Below are positions 1 through 4,947 of a DNA stretch of 7,501 bases, in pieces (the first letter of the stretch is position 1; each line of letters starts with the position of its first letter). The notes below the pieces were generated by a model. The model was not told the DNA's origin. It did no database searches and was given only the letters and a program-made list of their open reading frames with translations. The stretch is from an uncultured Oscillospiraceae bacterium (GTDB lineage: Bacteria > Bacillota > Clostridia > Oscillospirales > Oscillospiraceae). The stretch is from the NCBI GenBank assembly GCA_934591725.1, contig CAKTPR010000101.1:1-7501 (forward strand), given 5' to 3'. The position numbers were made by a program, and so were the translations under genes.

Positions 1-2758
1 TGATATAGCCGCCGAGAAAGTAACCGTCGATCTTAAGCGTACCTGTGATCGTCTGCTCCTCGATGGTATACGGGTCATAGGCCGTCTCGTCCCATATCAC
101 CCCGACTCCATGCTCGATAGTGCCGTCCTCGGTGCGGATGTAGACAAGCGGCTTCCAGAGCTTTTCAAACGCCGTGCCGACTTCTTCGTCCGTGACATCC
201 GGACATGGGTCGATGCTCGCCACTGTACGCTTGATCGCGTCAAGCTTTATCGTGCACTCGGCGGGAGCGTAGAGCACAGGGTCATCCGGTGTGAACACCA
301 CGGTAACATCATGCTGCCCCTCTGCGTCGAACCATTTCGGCGTACCTTCTTTAATGGAGAATGTACCGTTCACCTTCGTACCGTCTGCCATGGCCTCTCC
401 GCCGATAAGCGCGCCGGTCTCGGTTGCCTCTTCCGCGATGTTTTTCGTCCCGATCTGGAAGAACTTGCCGATAAATATCTGGTTGTCGCCGAGCGCGTAG
501 TCGCCCTTCGTCCACCGGAACACAGGCGCTGTCACGATCGTCGGCTCAACGGGGTCGTACTTCAGCTTCACCTTTACACTGAGCGTAAGCGGCTCATCCG
601 GAAGCAGTATATAATCCTTCCAGTCACTGAGGACAAGCGTACCGGTTATGGTCTGCTCATACGGCGAATCCTTGTCGTATGGGCTCTCGTCCCAGATCAC
701 CTTATCGGTATAATGTACCCATTCATCTGCGGGATCGTCCCAATTTTCAGAGACAGCAAAGCTGATCTCATCCCCAAGCCCAAGGTCGGCAAACTCAGTT
801 CCGACCGGCTTATCGGTGATAGGCCAATAAAAGCTTACTATCTGTATGGCCTTGAGTGGGAGAACATTCACAGTCACCGTGCATGTCGCAGTCGTGTAAT
901 TTCTGGAATTCGCCGGTGTAAAGACGACCTTGCGCGTGAGCTCGCCGTATTTAAGGCTTGTTCCCGGCCATGCCTTTCCTCCGTACAGCGGTTCATTTTC
1001 ATCAAATGAGAACTTGCCTTCTATCACTTTGCCGTCTGCCATCGCCACGCCGCCCGTAAGGTTCGCTTCCAGAGTCCCATAATGCTCAAGCGCATAGAAC
1101 GTCCTTGAGATCACTGGAGCTTCAATGATGGTTGTGTCGAACACACGCGTGTCGATAAGCGTTACCTCGATGGTCGCTTTCACGTCGGTTTCTTCATTGA
1201 TGGCATACGCGTACCAGCTATTGGCAACATCCAGAGTCCCGTAGATGATCTGAGTCCCAAGCCCATTCGGGTCATAGGTGGACAGATCCCAAGTCACAGG
1301 GATGGGGTTATACAACGTGCCGACGTTTGTTTTTACCTCAACACTCGTGGCGGTGATACCCAGTTCCTCAGCAGGTGTGCCGAGCGGCTTATCGGTAATG
1401 GCGATCTTCGTCCGAACCTCCGCTATCGTGTGCTTGAGACCGATCACGATGATCTCACATTCTGCCGCCGCGTAGGTCTCTTGGTCGTCGGGTATGAAGT
1501 AGACACGCAGACGGTTTTCACCCGCGGCGTTCACCTCGCAGCCGTACTTATTATTAAAGGTAAACTTGCCGGGTACAACGGTGTCCGTCCCCTTGACCTT
1601 AGCTACGCCGCCGCCGGCTTTGAGGGAGTCATCCGTGAATGTGAGGCCGATATACACCTCTTTCGGCAAGGTCGGCGGAGTCACGACAACAGTCTCAAGC
1701 GGCCGGAGCTTCCACACGGCGTAGACAGTCTTTTCTGTACCTTCGGTGATAATGATGGGAGTTCCGGGCTGATACTGCGCCTCGACTGCGTCACTGGTGT
1801 CCGCCCAGCCGAGAAAGTCATACCCGTCACGCGTCGGAACCTGAGTGATGGTTATTTCATTTTTAACGTTAAATATCTGTCCGTACTTGTCCGTGCCATC
1901 GTTGAGGTAAAAGTTCAGAGTGTAGCAGACAGCACCGTCACAACCGATCGCAACGGGAGATTCAGGTATTCTGGCAGCCCACAGGCTAAACAGTTCGCCC
2001 CATATAAGACTTATCTTGAAGGTAGATTTGCCAACAAACTTATGTTCCGGCAGGTCTTCGTTATTGGCATTATAATTTTCGAGCATCGGCGCAAAATCGA
2101 GAGTCACGTCACAATAATATATTTCAGTGCCTGCACCATCTACCCCATACCAATAAGGTTCGCTGACCTCTGCCCAGCCATTTTCAAGGAACTGCCCAAA
2201 GGTTGCCGTCTCGCTCCTGTCCGTGTGTCGGCTTCCGTTCGTGGTGCAGCTCAGAACGATTTTGCTATCATATGTGGTGCCGGCTATGTTATTCTCGCCG
2301 GTATTCCATTTGAGCGGTTTGACACTGTCCGGAACATCACCGCTGTATACGCTGATCTGGTCTTCCCCGTCCAACGCGAGCGTATCTGTACCGTCCTCGT
2401 TTTTGGGGGCACTGACGATATGCACTTTTTTGCCGCTGTCCGAGTCATTGGCATTGTCGGCATCATCCGCGTCATCCGGGGCATCAGTGTCATCCGCGTC
2501 ATCCGGGGCATCAGTGTCATCCGCGTCACTCGAAGCATCGTCCGTGTCGTCCGCGGCTATGACTTCTTCGCAGGCACACGCCTGTGCGCCCTCGGCGCCG
2601 CAGACGGGGCAGTCATAGTTTACGGCTTCCTCTGTGCATGCTTCGTTGCAGACGCACACGGGTGCTTCCGTCTCCCCTTCCTCGGCCAGCGCCGATACAG
2701 GGAAAAGCGTCAGCGTCATGCAGATAAGCAGCAGGATACTGAGCAGTCGTCTCTTCAT
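1..2758 (-). CDS. Large secreted multi-domain surface protein (InlB-type repeat plus alternating Ig-like/Big_4-like modules), 3' end outside window
   Basis: The frame opens at an ATG at 2758 and stays free of stops to the window edge, giving 919 visible residues. Residues 1-25 are a signal peptide: positive n-region MKRR, Leu/Ile-rich core, and SALA before EEGE as the likely cleavage site. Residues 35-63 contain seven cysteines, including CVC, CPVC and CAC. Residues 68-109 are an Asp/Ala/Thr-rich linker. Residues 275-350 match the Listeria-Bacteroides (InlB B/Flg_new) repeat: LNFYLNDG, then GYDFLGWAD, then KTVYAVWK. After that, two module types alternate three times. One resembles bacterial Ig-like domains (GKF[TS]F, then VFTPxxxxxY; prolines at 423, 615, 824). 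The other resembles Big_4 (TDxxxGT, then VxWDxSxYD at 488, 687, 887, then ITGTL). Such proteins are typically cell-surface adhesins or scaffolds of Gram-positives. No catalytic domain is visible, and the ligand and anchoring mode are unknown. The start is supported by AAAGGA 8 bases upstream and the adjoining signal peptide. Confidence 0.9.
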   Translation of the reverse strand, partial: MKRRLLSILLLICMTLTLFPVSALAEEGETEAPVCVCNEACTEEAVNYDCPVCGAEGAQACACEEVIAADDTDDASSDADDTDAPDDADDTDAPDDADDADNANDSDSGKKVHIVSAPKNEDGTDTLALDGEDQISVYSGDVPDSVKPLKWNTGENNIAGTTYDSKIVLSCTTNGSRHTDRSETATFGQFLENGWAEVSEPYWYGVDGAGTEIYYCDVTLDFAPMLENYNANNEDLPEHKFVGKSTFKISLIWGELFSLWAARIPESPVAIGCDGAVCYTLNFYLNDGTDKYGQIFNVKNEITITQVPTRDGYDFLGWADTSDAVEAQYQPGTPIIITEGTEKTVYAVWKLRPLETVVVTPPTLPKEVYIGLTFTDDSLKAGGGVAKVKGTDTVVPGKFTFNNKYGCEVNAAGENRLRVYFIPDDQETYAAAECEIIVIGLKHTIAEVRTKIAITDKPLGTPAEELGITATSVEVKTNVGTLYNPIPVTWDLSTYDPNGLGTQIIYGTLDVANSWYAYAINEETDVKATIEVTLIDTRVFDTTIIEAPVISRTFYALEHYGTLEANLTGGVAMADGKVIEGKFSFDENEPLYGGKAWPGTSLKYGELTRKVVFTPANSRNYTTATCTVTVNVLPLKAIQIVSFYWPITDKPVGTEFADLGLGDEISFAVSENWDDPADEWVHYTDKVIWDESPYDKDSPYEQTITGTLVLSDWKDYILLPDEPLTLSVKVKLKYDPVEPTIVTAPVFRWTKGDYALGDNQIFIGKFFQIGTKNIAEEATETGALIGGEAMADGTKVNGTFSIKEGTPKWFDAEGQHDVTVVFTPDDPVLYAPAECTIKLDAIKRTVASIDPCPDVTDEEVGTAFEKLWKPLVYIRTEDGTIEHGVGVIWDETAYDPYTIEEQTITGTLKIDGYFLGGYI
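2..547 (-). repeat. Protein super-repeat copy 3 (Ig-like plus Big_4-like), residues 738-919, cut by the window edge
   Basis: The Ig-like half contains GGEAMADGT (786-794), GTFSI (798-802) and VFTPDDPVLY (821-830). The Big_4-like half contains TDEEVGT (856-862), VIWDETAYDP (887-896) and TITGTL (903-908). The last strand may run past the window edge, and further copies may follow. Confidence 0.75.
554..1138 (-). repeat. Protein super-repeat copy 2 (Ig-like plus Big_4-like), residues 541-735 of the surface protein
   Basis: The Ig-like half contains GGVAMADGK (569-577), GKFSF (581-585) and VFTPANSRNY (612-621). The Big_4-like half contains TDKPVGT (648-654), VIWDESPYDK (687-696) and TITGTL (703-708). 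The order and spacing match copy 1. Confidence 0.75.
1154..1693 (-). repeat. Protein super-repeat copy 1 (Ig-like plus Big_4-like), residues 356-535 of the surface protein
   Basis: The Ig-like half contains GKFTF (397-401) and YFIPDDQETY (420-429). The Big_4-like half contains TDKPLGT (455-461), VTWDLSTYDP (488-497) and YGTL (506-509). Repetition is seen at protein level. I did not see long exact DNA identity between copies, which suggests old duplications. Confidence 0.75.
2467..2520 (-). repeat. 27-bp tandem repeat, two identical copies, coding for a nine-residue Asp/Ala/Thr/Pro unit
   Basis: Positions 2467-2493 and 2494-2520 are identical, and the first 8 bases of a third copy follow at 2521. 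The period is a multiple of three, so gain or loss of copies would keep the frame and only change linker length. It encodes a DDADDTDAP-type repeat between the cysteine motif and the folded modules of the surface protein. Confidence 0.9.
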
Positions 2759-2766
2759 AGTCGTTT

Positions 2767-2772
2767 TCCTTT
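2767..2772 (-). promoter_or_regulatory. Ribosome binding site of the surface protein gene
   Basis: On the minus strand this reads AAAGGA, 8 bases before the ATG at 2758. It fixes the start immediately before a convincing signal peptide. Confidence 0.7.
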
Positions 2773-2816
2773 CGATGTCGTCGGGGGGCGTTGATCGTGT
2801 TGGTGTACGTACCACT

Positions 2817-2845
2817 ATCATAACATGAAGGGCGCAAAACCGCAA
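2817..2845 (-). promoter_or_regulatory. Probable sigma-A-type promoter of the surface protein gene
   Basis: On the minus strand, TTGCGG (2840-2845) and TATGAT (2817-2822) are separated by exactly 17 bases. This is a good match to the housekeeping -35/-10 consensus. It lies between the terminator of the upstream peptidase gene and the start of the surface protein gene, which implies separate transcription. The expected start site near 2810 would leave a leader of about 50 bases, which contains a run of six C. It is a sequence match only. Confidence 0.6.
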
Positions 2846-2862
2846 CTGAATTATTCTTAAAA

Positions 2863-2893
2863 ATATCCTCGGTTCGTCATCAACCGAGGATAT
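2863..2893 (-). terminator. Intrinsic terminator of the M3 peptidase lipoprotein gene
   Basis: The arms 2863-2874 and 2882-2893 form a perfect 12-bp stem with a 7-base loop. On the minus strand the stem is followed by TTTT and more A/T. It begins 26 bases after the peptidase stop codon and upstream of the surface protein promoter, so it separates the two transcription units. Confidence 0.85.
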
Positions 2894-2919
2894 ATCGTAT
2901 CATTTCAATTAAACGGGTT

Positions 2920-4620
2920 TTACAGAAGCTCCCTGGTGAACAGCGCCGCCGCTTTCTGCGTCTGCTCATCCGACAGCGGGTCTGGCAGGTCGGCAGCACC
3001 CGTGACCTCGCGCAGCCCGGAGCCGTCGCGCTGCACCAGCTCGCAGAACTTATCAAGTCCCGCGCCGCTCTCCTCAAGCTCAAGCGCGTATATCTCCAGC
3101 GCCACGCCCGCGGACGCGGCATAGCTTATCACGTAGTAGGGCGCGCTGAAGAAGTGCGGAGTGTCGACCCAGCTCATGGCGTAATACGTGTCGTTCACGC
3201 CGTCATAGTAGCCGTACTCCGCGGCAAGCTCAAGGCTCAGCTCGTTTATCCACTCAAGGCTCAGCTCGTCCGCCTCGTATACGCGGTTCTCAAACTCCGC
3301 GAACGACGCCTGCTGCACGAAGGTCTCAAGCGTCTCGATCAGGTTCATGCGCATCAGGTTTTCAAACTCGCCGTCGGTGAGGCTGTCCTGCATGGCGGTC
3401 AGGCCGAGATACTGCATGGACTGAGAGAAGCACTCGGCAAGATCCATCGTCTCATACGCGTTATAGTTCACGTACGCGTCCACATAGTGCCCGAACTCAT
3501 GGCAGACGCTTATGATATCCTCGCTGTCGCCGTAGGGATCGACGAACAGGAACGGTGCTTCATAGTCCTGAAGATAGGTCTCGAAGGACATGTTCGCCTT
3601 GTTGTCGCGCAGCTCCACGTCCCAGAGCTCGTAGGTTTTCATGAAGTCAAAGGCTTCGGCAATGTCCCCGCCCATGCTCTCCGCCGCGCTCTGGAGCAGC
3701 CATTTGAGCTCCCTGTCGGAGACATACTCATAGCTGAGAGAGCTGTACGGATCCTGCTGCATTATCTGCTTATACACAGGGACGATGTATTCCTTTATCG
3801 CCGCGATATACTGCTCGCCCTCCTCTGGGCTGAAATCGCGGTCGTAGCTCAGCTCGTACTGCATCTGCGCGTAGCTGTCATAGCCCAGCAGAGCCGCCTG
3901 CTCATTGCGCACGTTCACAAGAGCGATGTATACCTCGCCGATCAGGGGGTTATTCTTCTCGTAATATGCCTCGTAGCCGCGCTGGATATCGGCGTCCTCC
4001 TGCGTGAAGTATTCCTCCAGCGTCCACTCCCGGCCGTCAAGCTCCATACCGGTGTCAGCAGCCAGACTGCGGTACTGCGACAGCAGTTCATTCTCACGGT
4101 ACACAAGCTGCTGGTACTCCTCGGTATAGACGCTCTCGCCGGAGTCGGCGTACTCATCACAGAAGCCGTCCCAGAAGTATCCCTTCTCAAGCTTCTCGCC
4201 GTGCTTCGAGGCGGCGCAGGCATAGTACACGCTGTCGATCGTCTCCTGCATGTCATAATACGCGTCGCTGCACCAATCGTACTCCGCCGCGTAATAGCTG
4301 TCGGAAACGTCCTGACTGCTGCGGATATCGGCGAGGGTGCACATCGTGTCAAAGCTGTAGTACATCGCATAGAACTCATCCAGCAGCGCCTTGACGGCCT
4401 TGAGCTTCGTTCCGTCAGTCAGCGCCTGTTCGATCTCCTGCGCCTTATCCTCAAACGCCTGCACGTCCGGCCGGACATACTCCATGTCGTCGAAGCGGCA
4501 TATTTCCTTTGCGGTATAGTCCGCGCGGTCAAACTCAAGCAGCGAGTCGAGCACGCAGCCGCCGAGCAGCAGCGCACACAGCAGCACGGATATCGCGGCG
4601 CTTATCTTTTTCTTGAACAT
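2920..4620 (-). CDS. M3-family zinc metallopeptidase (oligoendopeptidase F-like), predicted lipoprotein
   Basis: This 566-residue protein probably cleaves peptides in a zinc-dependent manner at the outer face of the membrane. Residues 1-22 are a lipoprotein signal: KKK, a hydrophobic core, then lipobox LGGC with Cys22 as the lipidation site. The N-terminal half is acidic, Tyr-rich and probably helical. The zinc motif HEFGH lies at 374-378 (His374, catalytic Glu375, His378), with Glu396 in LAECFSQ as the likely third ligand. Downstream, PHFFSAPYYVISY (488-500) matches the conserved PHFY-FYVYQY-type segment of M3 peptidases; His489 and Tyr495/496/500 are the equivalents of their transition-state-stabilising residues. 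Both hallmark segments in the right order make the family call strong. Oddities: most M3 enzymes are cytosolic, the His374-Glu396 spacing is 22 rather than about 28-29, and the frequent third His (HExxHxxH) is Asp381 here. The start is supported by AAGGGG 7 bases upstream. It has its own promoter and terminator. The substrate is unknown. Confidence 0.88.
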   Translation of the reverse strand: MFKKKISAAISVLLCALLLGGCVLDSLLEFDRADYTAKEICRFDDMEYVRPDVQAFEDKAQEIEQALTDGTKLKAVKALLDEFYAMYYSFDTMCTLADIRSSQDVSDSYYAAEYDWCSDAYYDMQETIDSVYYACAASKHGEKLEKGYFWDGFCDEYADSGESVYTEEYQQLVYRENELLSQYRSLAADTGMELDGREWTLEEYFTQEDADIQRGYEAYYEKNNPLIGEVYIALVNVRNEQAALLGYDSYAQMQYELSYDRDFSPEEGEQYIAAIKEYIVPVYKQIMQQDPYSSLSYEYVSDRELKWLLQSAAESMGGDIAEAFDFMKTYELWDVELRDNKANMSFETYLQDYEAPFLFVDPYGDSEDIISVCHEFGHYVDAYVNYNAYETMDLAECFSQSMQYLGLTAMQDSLTDGEFENLMRMNLIETLETFVQQASFAEFENRVYEADELSLEWINELSLELAAEYGYYDGVNDTYYAMSWVDTPHFFSAPYYVISYAASAGVALEIYALELEESGAGLDKFCELVQRDGSGLREVTGAADLPDPLSDEQTQKAAALFTRELL

Positions 4621-4627
4621 ACGCTTT

Positions 4628-4633
4628 CCCCTT
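4628..4633 (-). promoter_or_regulatory. Ribosome binding site of the M3 peptidase lipoprotein gene
   Basis: On the minus strand this reads AAGGGG, 7 bases before the ATG at 4620. It supports that start, which also gives an intact lipoprotein signal. Confidence 0.7.
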
Positions 4634-4649
4634 GGCAGTTTTTTATTTT

Positions 4650-4658
4650 ATTCTAACA
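4650..4658 (-). promoter_or_regulatory. Probable extended -10 promoter of the M3 peptidase gene
   Basis: On the minus strand TGTTAGAAT provides a TAGAAT -10 hexamer preceded by the TGn extension. There is no good -35; TTTCGC at 4673-4678 is the best candidate at 17 bases. It lies between the hairpin that closes the copper operon and the peptidase start. Confidence 0.5.
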
Positions 4659-4691
4659 TAGATTCTGTCCCGGCGAAAGTGGGAAATTTAG

Positions 4692-4724
4692 AAATGCCGC
4701 CGCAGTTTTCCCGCGGCGGCATTT
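4692..4724 (-). terminator. Terminator hairpin closing the copper operon
   Basis: The arms 4692-4703 and 4713-4724 form a perfect 12-bp, GC-rich stem with a 9-base loop, 16 bases after the CopA/CopZ stop codon. The T-tract on the minus strand is weak: ATTT at the stem end, then CTAAATTT. Termination may therefore be incomplete, although the stem is strong. The opposite strand also has a T-rich tail. Confidence 0.7.
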
Positions 4725-4740
4725 ATTGTTTCTCTGGCTT

Positions 4741-4947
4741 TTACTCTATCCCGTGGACGGTGTAGCCCTTGTCCTCGACGGCGGCCTTGAGCTTTACATC
4801 GTCAAGCGCTGCGCCGGCCACAACGGCGGTACCCGCGGTGTGGCTCACCTCCGCGCTCTCAACGCCGTCTATGGCTTCGAGAGCCTTCTTCACAGTCGCC
4901 TCGCAGTGGGGGCACATCATGCCTTCGATCTTCATGGTTTTTGTCAT
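4741..4947 (-). CDS. copZ: Possible free copper chaperone CopZ, translated from an internal start inside copA
   Basis: An in-frame ATG at 4947 within copA would yield a 68-residue protein, the usual CopZ size, sharing the copA stop codon. It starts MTKTMKIEGMMC and has GMMCPHC with the Cu(I)-binding pair Cys12 and Cys15, then a complete ferredoxin-like HMA fold ending GYTVHGIE. CopZ carries Cu(I) through the cytoplasm to CopA or to CsoR-type sensors. The case for independent translation is a perfect AGGAGG at 4956-4961, exactly 8 bases before the ATG. In the copA frame the same bases encode a low-content EEEK linker. The alternative is that the domain exists only fused to CopA and the site is inactive; a second ATG at 4935 is too far from the AGGAGG to be preferred. 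The domain assignment is near certain; free production is inference. Confidence 0.55.
   Translation of the reverse strand: MTKTMKIEGMMCPHCEATVKKALEAIDGVESAEVSHTAGTAVVAGAALDDVKLKAAVEDKGYTVHGIE

Noticed and set aside
110..1009. A 299-residue plus-strand reading frame
   Set aside because: It lies opposite the surface protein gene, has no recognisable domain, and the minus-strand frame shows clear repeated modules with a consistent signal peptide and promoter.
2467..2528. The 27-bp repeats as a possible CRISPR array
   Set aside because: The copies are directly adjacent with no spacers and are in frame within a coding region.
2783..2788. A run of six G (C on the coding strand) in the leader of the surface protein gene as a phase-variation tract
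   Set aside because: It is short and lies between the predicted -10 and the ribosome binding site, where a one-base change would alter neither promoter spacing nor reading frame.
1430..2794. A 454-residue plus-strand reading frame with a repetitive VIRVIRGIS segment
   Set aside because: The repetition is simply the other strand of the 27-bp tandem repeat that encodes the acidic linker. No homology or ribosome binding site supports it.
3154..4656. A 500-residue plus-strand reading frame opposite the peptidase
   Set aside because: It is an antisense shadow of a gene with lipobox and zinc-site motifs, and its composition (Leu/Val/Arg-rich, no domains) is typical of such shadows.
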